Notes under the pieces: generated by a model | The model's database searches: none | What the model was told of the DNA's origin: nothing | What the model saw: only the letters and a program-made list of their open reading frames with translations | Translations under genes and position numbers: made by a program | Part shown: positions 35,340 through 46,379 of the stretch, one piece after another | Layout: each line of letters opens with the position of its first letter | Numbering within the stretch: position 1 is the first letter of the stretch | DNA from: Anseranas semipalmata | Lineage: Eukaryota; Chordata; Aves; Anseriformes; Anseranatidae | DNA length: 64,000 nt | Direction: 5' to 3' | NCBI GenBank assembly: GCA_013399115.1 | Contig: VXAA01000915.1 | Location: forward strand, 640,138 to 704,137

Positions 35340-35760
35340 TGCCCGCCCAGCTCCATTTATTGCCTCCCCCCATGTAGTAGGGCTGGATGGGATTGGTTGG
35401 GGGGAACAGGTAGCAGCAGCTGATTGGCCAGGGAGGGAGCTGCTCCCGCCCTCCGCCTAGGGAGCAGCCATTTTCCCCTCAGAACTGTCTGTGAGGGTCG
35501 GTGTTGGCTGTTTGGGTTGAGCTCTTGAGCTGGCTGTTGCCTCAATTTGTCCCTGAAGTGCTGCATGGGTCCAGCTGCTTTGGTTCTGTGCTCGGTGTTG
35601 GGCATGAGCCTGTCATCTCCCTTCCTGCCCCTGGTCCTGGTTGTGAAAGGTGGCCTGGCTGCTGGTGCTGCAGCCCTTAGAGGCCGGTCCAGCTCCCTGA
35701 GCATCTGCACAGCTTCTGGGGCCCTGCCCTCAGGCAGGGCCTGCTAAGATGCTGCTGTTA
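35340..35760 (+). promoter_or_regulatory. Candidate promoter-like block with CCAAT boxes and YY1-like site
   Basis: The block has two ATTGG words (inverted CCAAT boxes) at 35392-35396 and 35424-35428, the latter in the strong context GATTGGCCA. GC-rich sequence follows, then a GCCATTTT word resembling a YY1 site at 35467-35474. After that the plus strand becomes visibly richer in G and T than in C and A up to about 35740, as is common just inside transcribed units. The sequence upstream (about 34900-35340) is by contrast rich in C and A. No TATA box and no coding exon can be supported. A solo LTR or chance composition are alternatives. Confidence 0.35.
35720..35741. repeat. Perfect GC-rich 9-bp hairpin
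   Basis: GGCCCTGCC (35720-35728) and GGCAGGGCC (35733-35741) are exact reverse complements with a 4-base loop. The hairpin closes the G/T-biased promoter-like block that starts near 35340. Confidence 0.85.
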
Positions 35761-35776
35761 AGCAAATAATGTCAAA

Positions 35777-35784
35777 ATGCAAAT
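35777..35784 (+). promoter_or_regulatory. POU octamer ATGCAAAT
   Basis: A perfect octamer lies just downstream of the 35720 hairpin, followed by a short AGC trinucleotide run and TTGATTAAATATG. Single octamers are expected by chance about once per 33 kb on either strand, so on its own it is weak evidence. Confidence 0.4.
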
Positions 35785-36859
35785 AGCAGCAGCAGCAAAT
35801 TCTTGATTAAATATGAACAAGTGCAGAGAATTGCTTATGTCACTCACCCCACTCCTCTCTGTCCTCCATCTGTCTGCTTCCCTCCTCTTTCACCGTCTCT
35901 TCCCCCAGCCATCTGTTTAGCACTCGCACTCCTCTTCCCTCTCTGTCCCTGCACCCATTTCCTTCCACAGCTGTCTCATTTTGAGTGGGTCCCCATTTGC
36001 TGCTCCTCTCCCTGTTTCCAGGCTTGGCCGAGCCAGGATCAACCCCCTTGGCAAACTGTATGCTGGCAGTTCAGCCTCCCTGGTGTTAGTCTGGGCAGTC
36101 AGCGTGGGCGTTAGGTCAGCGCAGGAAAGCTGAAGGCAGGGAGCTCCTGTTCCTCTGCATTCCGGGGAGTGCCTCCCTGGCATCCCGCTCGGCAGAGCTG
36201 CTGGTGGGGAGGGAAATGGAAGAGGGCTTTTAAACCAGCTTGTGCAGGGAGATGTTTTGTAATTTTGAAGAGCAGCCGCTTTGAACTGAATCCTAGAGCA
36301 AGAAAGTTCCACTGCATTTCCCTGTTAACCAGTGGGACACCTGGTCTCAGAATCTCATTTGGACCAAAAGCAAAGCAGGATTAAAACAATTAATAATTGG
36401 CCATACATGTAGGTAGTTAAAATATTCAGTACTAATAATGGCAAAGAGCTAACCCACCCCCTCATGAGCCCGATGGCCATCTTGTAACATCATTTACACC
36501 AGTGCAATATTTGTGCAAACTGCCCCTAAATCAGAATAATGGCTTCAGCACAACTTGCAGGGTTTTATTTGCTTTTCTCAGGAGTAAATAATAGCAAGGG
36601 GCAAGGGCACCAGATCAATGGGCATTAAAATTTACAGAAAGGAGATAAACCTCGTTGCTCTAGTGCATCACCCACATCTTCCCGGGGGGTGGGAAGGAAG
36701 CCCGCTGCCTGGCTGGGTTACCAGCAGTGCTCCTGCTGCAGGGGATTTGCGTGCTACCATGGAAGCCAGCAACACTGGCTGCTGTCGGAGACAGAGATTG
36801 GGTTTGATCCAGACTGGCAAATCCAGGGTTCCTATAAAAGAGCTGAATAAGGGCCCTGT

Positions 36860-37310
36860 GTCTGACAAGAAGGAAGTAAAACTATTGGATTGTTGGCTTT
36901 GATAAATCCTTTCCCTGACACATTCCTCAGACTTTGTCTCAGCAAAGTATAATGGTATATAGAGGGACTGTGTCCTTTTTCTGGTGATTTAAATACAGTG
37001 AAACAACAACATGATATCAACAGAAAGCGTTTAAAAGAATAACCTGACTGCGCACCTTTTTCTTGAGTCTCCAGGGAGGAATCAGCTTAGATTGATGCAA
37101 GATAAAGGAACAAACCTGTTGCCTGAGTGGGGCGGCTCTTGGTGCAATAGGCAGAGCTGTTATCAGACCTGTTAAACAAATAAAACTGTGAAGTGCAGAC
37201 ATATTGTCTGAAGCACACGCGCAGCTTTCCGGGCAGCCGAGATCGTCTTAAGGAATACTTGATAAAGGAACAAGCCTGTTCAAGTTAATGGATATCTTCA
37301 GGTAATGCTT
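36860..37310. promoter_or_regulatory. Candidate element with duplicated 20-mer
   Basis: GATAAAGGAACAAACCTGTT (37101-37120) recurs as GATAAAGGAACAAGCCTGTT (37261-37280), 19 of 20 matching and exactly 160 bp apart. Between them are GTTATCAGACCTG and CTGTTAAACAAATAAAACTG. Upstream are CTTTGATAAATCC and TGGTGATTTAAATACAG. The duplicated word has a GATA-like half and an ACAA-containing (SOX-like) half. Confidence 0.45.
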
Positions 37311-37987
37311 GGAAAGGAGGTGTGAAGTGAATGGAGGATCTTTGCTGCGGCTGCTGATGCACATCCCTCCCCTGCACAAACACATCCTTGTTCACGGTAG
37401 CACTGCCTTCTCTGGAGAAAGGGAAGAAGAGAGTGCTGCACACACAGGGCAGAAGGTGGTGATGGATGAGCCCGGCTAGCAGGAGTAGCCCCAGCCCTGC
37501 TCAGTGGCGGCCCCACAGGGGCATTTGGGTTGTCAGGGGGTGTTGGACCCACAGCTTGGCCGTTGCACAAGGACTGCTTTTCTGAAAGAGCTCGCAGAGC
37601 AAGGAGAGATACAGAGGGGTCATGGCTCTGAGCTGCTTTGCCCACCTCCAGGAAAGGAAGAGTGATACTGGATTTCTCCTCAGTTTATATCCTCCAGTTG
37701 AGCAGCTTTCAGAAGCCTCTTGAGTCAGAGGCTATCCAGACCATCCCACTGAACAGCTCCATGCTATAGTATCCATAAAGCAGGGCCCTGACCTTGAGAC
37801 CTTCCCTCTGATAACAAAAACCACACGCCAAAGTCACCTTTCAAACCAGCTTCACACCTCCTTCATGTCAAGAGCATCTTTAGACTTTGTTCTGATTTGC
37901 CCCAGCTTGAATGAGAAGAAAGCTGGGCTCCCCTCAACTGTGTTTCTAGCAACATCAGGAGAACAGTAATTTCACTGCAATGTTTTT

Positions 37988-38042
37988 CCTAAGGAAAAAA
38001 AAAAAGCAACAAAACAACAACCAAAAAAACCCCACCACCAAT
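37988..38042. repeat. A/AAC-rich low-complexity tract
   Basis: A run of 11 or more A is followed by CAACAAAACAACAACC, another A run and CCCCACCACCA. A simple low-complexity tract. Confidence 0.8.
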
Positions 38043-38290
38043 TTGTTTGTCTGCCTGTGACAGGGAGAATTTTTCATGTTACCATCAGCCCTGGAGTTCA
38101 AACATTCACCTATTGGAAAGATGTCCAGCTTCGAAGGATGTTTAATCTTATTTGAAAAGAGATAATTAGGAAAACACACACAAACACATGTGCCACACGC
38201 TCACAATCTCATTAGAGAGTGCTTTCTCTTTCAGCTGAGGAAAAGGTTTTATTTTTGTGGTGGGGATGAATGTGTTTTCGTGCTTGATAA

Positions 38291-38365
38291 GGGGTGTGTG
38301 TGTGCGTGTGAGCACCCGGCTGTGTGTGCATTCATGTGCATATGTAGGTGCATATTTATGTGTCT
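38291..38365. repeat. Degenerate (TG)n microsatellite
   Basis: GGGGTGTGTGTGTGCGTGTG and later TGTGTGTGCATTCATGTGCA form an interrupted TG repeat decaying into CATATGTA-like words. Confidence 0.85.
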
Positions 38366-38539
38366 GAAGGGGAGAGGTTTTTAGCCTGTTGAAACCTGTG
38401 AAATTCCTCATCCTGGTTCCATTTTTGGGAGCAGATTTTGATGACATCTCTCCCATCACTGCACAGAGCATCTAATCATGTTGTACAAAGACAGCCACCA
38501 CTGACAATGCGTCTCCCTCTTCCAGGAGAAAGGAAGAGG

Positions 38540-38650
38540 GGGACAAAATGAATAATTCAAATGATAATTAGAAGTGTAATTATTCCTGTTTTTAAAGTAA
38601 CCTACAGGACAGAATATTAACATATGAGTCACTGGCAAAGTATAAACAGA
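38540..38650. promoter_or_regulatory. AT-rich candidate element
   Basis: AATGAATAATTCAAATGATA, ATAATTAGAAGTGTAATTAT, TTTTTAAAGTAACC and GAATATTAACATATGAGTCA (AP-1-like TGAGTCA) occur in 100 bp. Flanks are purine-rich but not repetitive. Confidence 0.35.
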
Positions 38651-39474
38651 AACAATTTGGAAGATGCTGTCCTGACACTTTAGGAAAGGACTTGTCAGAA
38701 ACTTTCTCTTCTGATCTCACGTTGGCATCAGGAGCCCCTCCAGCTGCTCCCTGAAGGGTCAAAACTGCATCAGTCAGCTGGAGCTCAGCTCAGGGAAAAG
38801 GGGAGCTTCAAAAGCAGTGACAGACAGTGAGGGCATGCGGCAAGGACAAGCTGGGAGAGCTCTCAGAGGTGAGGCTCTTCGACTGAACACCCATAATGTT
38901 GGGCAGTGGTTTCGGCTTGAGTCAGGCCAGGGAACAGCCTTGCTACGCGTCTCTGCAGCCTGGTGTAGCAGATCCCAGCTGCAGGCTTGGCGTTGGTGTG
39001 CACCAGTCCTGCAAATAATGATGCCCAGAGCTGAGATCTGCATGCACCAGGAGTTGAGATCTGCAGGTGCTGAGCCATGGGGAAGAAAAAGGGGGTTATC
39101 CCTGCATTTTAGGCTGAGTTGGTAGCAAACAAAGTAAAAACTCATTCTCAAGATTTCCACACTGTGCTTTGGAAGAGCCAAACACTCTGTACAGGACAGA
39201 GTTGTAATGTACTGGACCGTGCGCTGAACCTTTCTGATAGGGATGCATGCAGTCAGTCTGGACTTCAGCTGTGCCTCATTCCTTCTCCTAACCAACAGCC
39301 TTCCAAGCTACAATTACTTTTGCTTTTTTAAAACCTGGAGCATCTCTCTTTAACAGGAAACATGAAGCCTCCATGCTTGGAGCAGCTCCCGTGCAAGGAG
39401 ACACTGGGGCAGCAGCAGCAGCCTGTAAAAGCAAACAGCGGGATGCCTCTTGGCACTGTAACACAAGAAGAAGA

Positions 39475-39565
39475 GAAGAAAGATGTCTTTAATTTGCCTG
39501 GTAATGATCAATATAGAATCAAATCTGACCTTGAATTTTAATGGCTCTGTACTAATAGAAAGCCA
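39475..39565. promoter_or_regulatory. AT-rich candidate element (short)
   Basis: TTTAATTTGCCTGGTAATGA, TCAATATAGAATCAAATCTG, ACCTTGAATTTTAATGGC and GTACTAATAG form a short island with four TAAT-type words. Flanking sequence on both sides is GC-rich. Confidence 0.33.
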
Positions 39566-39827
39566 CTTGCAGATGGATGGAAGAGGATAAGAATAGCCTG
39601 GAGGAGGGAGGGCAGGGTGGTCCTCTGCACAGCAGGCTCAGCACCCTGTGTGGCCACCCTCTGCCACCACGGATGTGCTTTTCTGGGGCTGGCAGGGGAA
39701 AAATTGCTCTAGGGTGGCAGTGGCTGGGGACAGGCCATTGTGGATGCAGGAGGCAGCATGACCCAAGGCTTCCTGGGCTCTCCCAGTGCTGTTTTGTCCA
39801 GGAATTTCAAAGCACTGCTTTAGAAGC

Positions 39828-39945
39828 AAAGAGATTTACAGATAGAAAAACTGAGTCGAGGAGCAGGTAAGACCTTGGACCAAGGTGATGTGGCAGCACC
39901 CAGGGCAGGGGCAGGTCTCCCCGACCCCTATGGCATCCTCCTCAT
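39828..39945 (-). mobile_element. MIR-type SINE copy
   Basis: On the plus strand the order is TTTACAGATAGAAAAACTGA (core reverse complement, near 39836), AGACCTTGGACCAAGGTGAT, GTGGCAGCACCCAGGGCAGG and CAGGTCTCCCCGACCCC. This follows the reverse-complemented MIR through its core, the CCAAGGTCACACAG-like word, GGCAGAGC and the CAGGTCTCCTGAC-like head. Collinear similarity covers about 110 bp. Confidence 0.75.
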
Positions 39946-40059
39946 CACACCGTGGCCTCCCCGTTGCTCCCTCTCTTTGACATGGATCAGATGCTCTACA
40001 AACAGACAAGATGACTCAACTCCTGATCCATGGCACTGACAGCATTTGCAATTGGCGGA

Positions 40060-40410
40060 GAAAAAAAAAGTATGCATACATACATTTATATGTATATAAA
40101 TAAATTCAGATGAGATTGACCAGTTGAAATTATATAGCAGCTGTTAACATTGGCATCTTTATTTGCTGCATCAATTGTATTTGGTTTAATCTTGTTCCCA
40201 CAAGGCTGAAAACGTTTGACTCATCTTCTGTTTTTTTTTTTTTGTTGTTGATATAGAATCATTTTGACAGTTATCCTGTTCGCTGTTAATAAATATCTGC
40301 ACTTTCTATAATCAATCATAAAACAAATCCAATCGCCTTTTCGCTTTTTATTTGACCTTAATCCTAACAAATCTCCCACTGCTTTATTGAATTTACTCAT
40401 GAGCCAGCAG
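40060..40410. promoter_or_regulatory. AT-rich candidate element with HOX/PBX/MEIS-like words
   Basis: After an AT-alternating stretch (40072-40105) come CATTGGCATCTTTATTTGCT, CATCAATTGTATTTGG, a T run (40231-40243), TTGACAGTTATCC (MEIS-like TGACAG at 40265-40270), TTAATAAATATCTGC, ATAATCAATCATAAAAC (PBX-like ATCAATCA) and TTTTATTTGACC. Apart from the T run and the AT stretch it is non-repetitive. Confidence 0.42.
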
Positions 40411-41585
40411 AAGAAGAAAGAAAAAGAGAGCATATCCACTGCTGCCTGTCCACCTGTCTATGGCAAAGATAGTCTAGAGGAGCTGAGATGGGAACCAGGA
40501 AAATACTCATCTGTTGTCTGCCACTATCTGGTGAATCACCCTGGCCAGATCCCTTTGCTTTTCATTTCTTGCTTCCCCTCCCATAGGACAGAGTAAAGCT
40601 GCAGGAAGCTGAGCACTGCATTTTTCTCTCCCCTCAGCCAAACGTTCACAGGACCAGCTGCCTTCTGTGGACCACACAGGCAAAAAGAGGTATCTTGCTT
40701 CTCCAGGAGCTATGGGAAGTTCTTCTCCTCCTCAGTGATCTTAGCTGGGCTTTTAATGTTCACCAGCCTGCAGGTTTCCCCCATCCTTTGCCCCCCACAT
40801 TCAGGGGGAGCAGCACGGTACAGCTGTGGGGGGGATCTGGTTCTTGTAGCGCAGCGGAACCGAAGCGGAGGGAGCTGGCGGGCAAATGATGCCCCATCCG
40901 CGTGGTTGTTTTCGCTTGTGTGATGGCTGTGCTTCCTTCCCTCTCTCCCCTTGCAGGTTTCTGCCTGAAAAAAACAATCCACTGTGCACTTCAAAACTGA
41001 GAGAGATGAGGCTTGCCTCTCGCCACAAACCCTGCATCACGTGGTGGGGAGGAAGGACACAGCAGCACTCTGGAAGAGTCTTAAATCATCCTGGGGCCTG
41101 CCCCTGCTCACCACCCCCCAGGAGGCACGAGGATGCTTTACGAGCAATTCCAGTCCGGTTTCTACTTTGCAAGTGCTTCCCTTCCTCCATCCCTAGGAGG
41201 ACAGCTTTCAAAGTTTATACGTAAAAATAAATAAGTAAAAACAATCCTGCAGTTTGAGAGAGGGGGGAAAAAAAGGATAAAAGCAGGAGCAGCAACTTTG
41301 TCCTTTGGTGCCAGCAGCACCAGGCTCCTGCGGTTGGAACCCCAATGAGAACCAAAGTATCTTCATCATTATCTAGCTGCAAATGGCAGCTGCTTTGCCA
41401 GCCGCTGCTCGGGCGGGACGGTCTCTTTTACGAGAGCAGGAAGGGAACAGTGGGGCAGGGAATTAAAATATGGGCTACAAATTGGAAACGGCAGGGGGTG
41501 GAGGGGGATTCAGCTTAGCCGGCGGACGCCCAGTGTGCTCCCTATTTATGCTATGCCAATGACTTTGCTCTCAAGCAGCTTGCAG

Positions 41586-41629
41586 AAGAGAGAGAGAGAG
41601 AGAGAAAAAAAATAATATATATATATATC
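41586..41629. repeat. Compound microsatellite (GA)n-A(n)-(TA)n
   Basis: About ten GA units run directly into eight A and then about seven TA units. Three simple motifs abut with no spacer, suggesting successive slippage events. Confidence 0.95.
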
Positions 41630-41924
41630 TTGCAGCTTGCCTTGGCCCAGGAAATTCCTGCACAAGCCAGTGCCAGGAGAGGCTGCAGTGCCAGAGGTGA
41701 GAGTGATGCAGCAGCCCATCTGGAGCCACGGATTACCTGCCCTTGTGCGGGTTGCTCTGTCTGGAGAATAATCTGATGGCTGGGGAATTGGCCGGGGAGG
41801 AAGGGAGGTGGAAAGGGCAATATCCTTATGGCATTGCAAGCCCACATGAGGTCAAGCCTAGGCTGAAGAAAGGATTGGACCTTACCACAAAGCTCATCCC
41901 CAGCCTTATCTTGCACTCAGGGGA

Positions 41925-42012
41925 ACCTGAACTTAAACTTAGGCTCCTGCGTGACCTTGACACCTCTCTGTCTCAGTTTCCCTGCCTTTAAAAAGGGGAT
42001 CAGAGCCCTGCA
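41925..42012 (+). mobile_element. MIR-type SINE copy
   Basis: The words CTTAGGCTCCTGCGTGACCT, TGACACCTCTCTGTCTCAGT and TTCCCTGCCTTTAAAAAGGG match a forward MIR from the GTGTGACCTTGGG word through CCTCTCTGTGCCTCAGTTTCC and AAATGGGGAT. The core is well kept and short internal deletions are present. The 5' head is not clear beyond 41925. Confidence 0.8.
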
Positions 42013-45000
42013 TGAGCACCATCAGGATGAACATGCGGAGAAGTGTTCAGTGCTCAGACAGCAGGGCCAGGGAGCCCTGCCTGGAGCTGCAGCCCCTCTG
42101 CCTCTGGGTGCCCCCTTCCAGCAGGACTCTCGTGTCTCTGCCTCCGTGGCCCCACATCACCCCAAAGCCGACCAACACGGCTGGCTTGGCACACACTGCT
42201 GGTGGAGAAGCACGCAAAGGAGAAGGGAAATAGTGCCTGAGAGGTTCCTCCTTGGTACAGGGAGGCCTGAGAGCAACCAGAAATAGAAACACGAGGCCAT
42301 GAATTAAACACGTTGCAATCTCTCATCTGTCTCCAGCAGGGAGTTCATCTCGGGGCGGATCGCTCCTCCGCCTGCTTGGATGCAGGGGTGCTTCCCTGGG
42401 AAGGCAGAGCAGGGATCAGCAAGCACCGTCCGCCACTGGTTTGAACAGAAGTGGTTCCTAAGGGTGTCCCCTTCCCATGCCATCTTCCTGGCACTGCCGG
42501 GCTCCTCGGGACAGTGCTGATGGTCCCGGGCACTTCTCAGCTCCTGGGTGCCCCTGAAGGGCCAGAGCCACTGGTTTTCTCTGCCTGTCCCAACAAACTG
42601 GGAGGCCACCATGCCTGACCATGCAGCAGGGGGCTGTGCTGTGCAGGAGTCTGGGGGGGGAGCACAAGATGCTTGCGGCTTGGCTGGGCACAGTCCCTAA
42701 GGCTTCAGCAGAGGGAGGATGTCTCGGGAGCACCCTGCGTGGCCACACTGACACGTGATAACGTGACGGGCGGCTCTTCGCTGAGGCTCTTGCAGATGGA
42801 AATGGCTGGGACTTTGATCTACAGGTTGCTCAGATGGCAGGGGACAGCTCTGCCCTGTTATTTATGGTGCTCCCAGCCTCGGAGGGGAGCACAGGGCCGC
42901 ACTTAACATCTTAAAATGCCATCAGTTGTGATTATTGCTCTGGCAGACACAAACCTCTGCTGGCCTCTGTGCCTGGACACGAGACATGGGCAGGGGCCGA
43001 CCCCGCTGGCGGATGCCCCATTCCCTGTGCTGCCTGGAGGCCCAGCACCATCAAGCCATGGTCCTGCCAACTGCTGCTTGGGTGGCCACCCAGCTCCGCT
43101 CCTCCTGCTGGGCTCCCTGTGCTCTCAGCAGTTGTCTCCATCCCCTTCGGTGGCACCAAGGAAGGACCAAGCCTCTCCCAGAGGCAAGCAGATGTCAGGG
43201 GAACATCACTTGGGTGGCGGATGATTAGCTTTGCTGACAGCTGTCTCAAGTGGATGTGATGGATGATGCCTCCATCTGCCCGAGCACCAGAGCCTATCGC
43301 GTGGCCCTGAAGTCCACCAGACATCAGACCTCGAGAAGGATTAGCCCTGTGCCTGCCTGCAGCCCTGGGGCTTGAGACAGCTCCAGGAGTGACAGGGAAA
43401 ATGAAGGAAGTAATTTAGAGTCTAAGGAGGGGAACTACGCAAAGCCCTGGCTCAGCCTGCAAGCTGGTTGCTTGAGAAGGGGTTTGATTTTCTTCTGGCT
43501 TTGCAGAGGCTCCAAGCAAGTTTTCCTAACTCACAAAAGAAAAAATATAGGGATTCAGCAACGGGGTGGCTTCTTCCTCCCGTCTCTAGCATCACTTCAT
43601 TAACTGACCTCACACAAAATGCACATTTTCAATTCACAGATAAAAACACATTTGCCTCATGGCTCGCACATGCCAGATGGCACCTGGGGACACAGGCAGT
43701 CGGGTATGCGGGGTACAAATGCAGCTTGCACACAGACCAGCTGCAGGGAGCTTATATATAGCTATCAGTCCGGTCAGCCCTGCACACACAAGAGCACTTT
43801 CCTCAGTCCCTGGTCCCTGCTCCTGCTCCTCTTCTCCCTCTGCTGCCTGCAGAGAGCCTCTGTCCTCCTCTACACGCACCCAGGGCACCACTGGTGGAGC
43901 CAGCTGCCCCATCCATCTCCTGCAAGTCCATGCAAAATGTGAGCATGGACGCTGGTATCATACAGATCCCCCCCACAGAGGGTGGGGTTCAAGCAGCCAC
44001 AGGGTCACTGGTCCGGAAACTGCAGCTGGGATACACACACACGTCCTGGGGAGGGGACAGTGCTTGGATACCCAAGGATAGGAACCCCAAGGACAGCAGT
44101 GGCACATACTGCTCTCCGTAGGGATATCCGGGGAAAAGGACCCCACAAACACCCTGTCCAGACAAAGCAGGGCTTTGGGGACCCCAAAATTCTCTGCTTC
44201 TCCCTGCCTGTTCCTCTCCCTCACTTGAAAAGGCCTTGCCTGCCCCTGCAGAAGCCCTGTCTGCTCTGTCTCTCCTTTTCATCAGGTTAATTGGCCGCTG
44301 CCTTACCGGGGGAAATCTCACCCTGGCTGTCAGCCCCGAGCCTCGCTTAGCAGCCTCCAAAAGCTGCCGGGGACGCGCTGATGCTGGGAAGGGTTTTTAA
44401 CCTGTCACAGAGGCAGCTGGGGAAAGGAGCAGGGCTTGGCTGCCTCTAATTGCTCTTTGTGCAGAGGTGCCTTGTTTATTCGATTAATTTGGAGCCATCA
44501 AATGCCAGAGCTCAACAAGCAGCTGCTGAGTGGGGGGATTTTTCCTCTCCAGAAGGGTGGGGTATGCAGATCCCTTCTTGCCTTCAGTCTCCATCTCTTG
44601 GTCTTCACAGGCATTAATGCTTATTGTGCCCGCAGTGGGAGCTGTATTGAAATGTCTGTAATGTTTTTTCCCCAAAGTCTGAGCAGGGTGGAAAATGCTA
44701 GTCTAGACGCACAAGTTAAATCCTTGAGGCTGTGCTATTTGGCCAAAGGAAATGTTTATTTCCATTGATAAATGAACAGATATTTAGAAACTAACAGATA
44801 TTCCCTCTTCTCCAAAGCTGCAAATCCCAGACCCAAATTGTCCTCCTTGTTAGCAAGCAAAATCCCCCTCTGCTCCAGATCTCTGAATGTCACACACCAG
44901 CCCTGGGAAACATGCAGCAAACAAAACAGCCAGGAAGGGGGAGAAGCACTCCTCGCTCCAAGACATAAAACCCTAAATCATGGCAGAATGTATTTCCTCT

Positions 45001-45094
45001 GCCTCGATTTCACAGCTCTCTGTATGATAATTCGGCCGGTTGCACTCCCCGCATGCATCGTGCTGCGAGCCCCTTTCAGCAAGGTCCAGGATCT
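42013..45094. other. GC-rich stretch, no gene supported
   Basis: Many overlapping open frames on both strands (up to about 140 codons, for example 42932-44360) come from a stop-poor, GC-rich composition and none shows a domain. A small island at 44465-44500 (TTTATTCGATTAATTTGG) and the CTCF-like word at 42623 are the only motifs noted. Confidence 0.5.
42623..42636 (+). promoter_or_regulatory. CTCF-like motif
   Basis: GCAGCAGGGGGCTG resembles the central CTCF core CCAGCAGGGGGC. There is no second nearby site with which to judge orientation pairing. Confidence 0.3.
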
Positions 45095-45360
45095 GGCTTT
45101 TTAGAGGGAAATAAAATAAAATAATTTTAAAAAGCCTTGTTTCAGCTTGCCTGTTCACAATCAAATTTTCCCTGAGCATGGGCAGCAGCCTCACAAGCCA
45201 TTTCTGTTTGATAGCTCGGGTTTTATTCACATAGATAATGAATTTGGCAGGAGGTTAATAAGTGTCAACTGAAAGATAATTTAAGAGTTGTAAAGATAAA
45301 TTTGTTGTGCGCTCTTTTTCTGTGCGTGTGGCTAATATCTCAGTGCCCGTACACGTGCGC
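45095..45360. promoter_or_regulatory. AT-rich candidate element with three GATA words
   Basis: GATAAT at 45234-45239, GATAAT at 45275-45280 and GATAAA at 45295-45300 lie within 70 bp, with GTTAATAAGTGTC, TCACAATCAAATTTTCCC and GGTTTTATTCACATAG nearby. It ends before a short CA microsatellite at about 45358. Confidence 0.42.
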
Positions 45361-45699
45361 ACACACACAGCGTGCACAGGCTGGTTTCTAAGTCCATAAT
45401 CTAGATGGTTTTGCATTATTCCTTGAGGTATTGTAAATATCTAAAAGTCCCAGCAAAAATCCTGCTGCATGTAAAATCCCATCTGCCCATTTTTCTCCTT
45501 TTCTGGGCAAAGTGATTAGATTAACACAAGGGGGGAAAGAGGAGAAAAAGGAAAAGAAAAGAAATAAAGCTCAGAAATGTGGCTTTTCCTCCCTAGCACA
45601 ATGCTCACGCTGAGAATTTCCTTGCCAGCTAGACAGGAACGTGGCCTTTATGCAGAGTTTTGAGATAGAAAGAGAGTCTTTGGAAAGGTTTCTCTGGCA

Positions 45700-45760
45700 G
45701 CTGCTTTTTCTTCTCCTTCTCTTTTTCTTTTCTCTGGAACTTTTTTTTTTTTTCCTTAAA
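45700..45760. repeat. Polypyrimidine (CTT-rich) tract with T run
   Basis: TTTTTCTTCTCCTTCTCTTT leads into a further CT-rich stretch and a 14-base T run. On the minus strand it is a purine tract. Confidence 0.85.
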
Positions 45761-46379
45761 AATACCTGAGTGCTGCCCCACTGAAGCCAAATGGATGCAC
45801 GCTTCCAATGTAGATGGTGCTTGGTGAAAGCAGGGCTCGGGACATTTCTGTCCGGGGGCAACCGGAGTCCAGATCCTGAGTGGAGACGTGGCCCAGGATC
45901 CCTCCTATGGGGCAGCATGAAGGTCTGGCAGGTCCCTTCTAACCCAGCTCAGGCGATTTGGAAGCAATTTTTCCCACTAACAGATGCTTTCTGCCTCTCT
46001 GAAAGCTCTGTCAGAGCCAGAAACCCCATGTTTTAAACATCAGGATCAATGCAAGACTTGGCAAAAGACAAAATGCTACCTGCGCCTCAGACAGACACAG
46101 AACACCCTGCACAAAATAAGGCACCAGTGCTCAGGGGAACCTCACCCACCCCAGCCACTGCCGGGGCACAGGGCCCGACCCTGTGGGCATTTTGGCTGTG
46201 CCCCGCGAGCAGCCGATGGGCACCAGAACGCGACGCTGGGCATTGCCTTCCTCCCTGCTCCCATCCATCCGCTCCCTTCCTAATCCCTTCCAAGCAGAAC
46301 AGTTTAGGAAGGATTTGGTGGTGGATGCGGTGCGGCGGGGGCGAGAGAGAGGACAGCAGGGCTTTGTTGCAAGTGTCAA

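Noticed and set aside
45785..45965. Possible second CR1 tail (GGTCCCTTCTAACCCAGCTC)
   Set aside because: One tail-like phrase resembles CR1, but upstream words and the ATTCTATG end are missing. Similarity too short to call.
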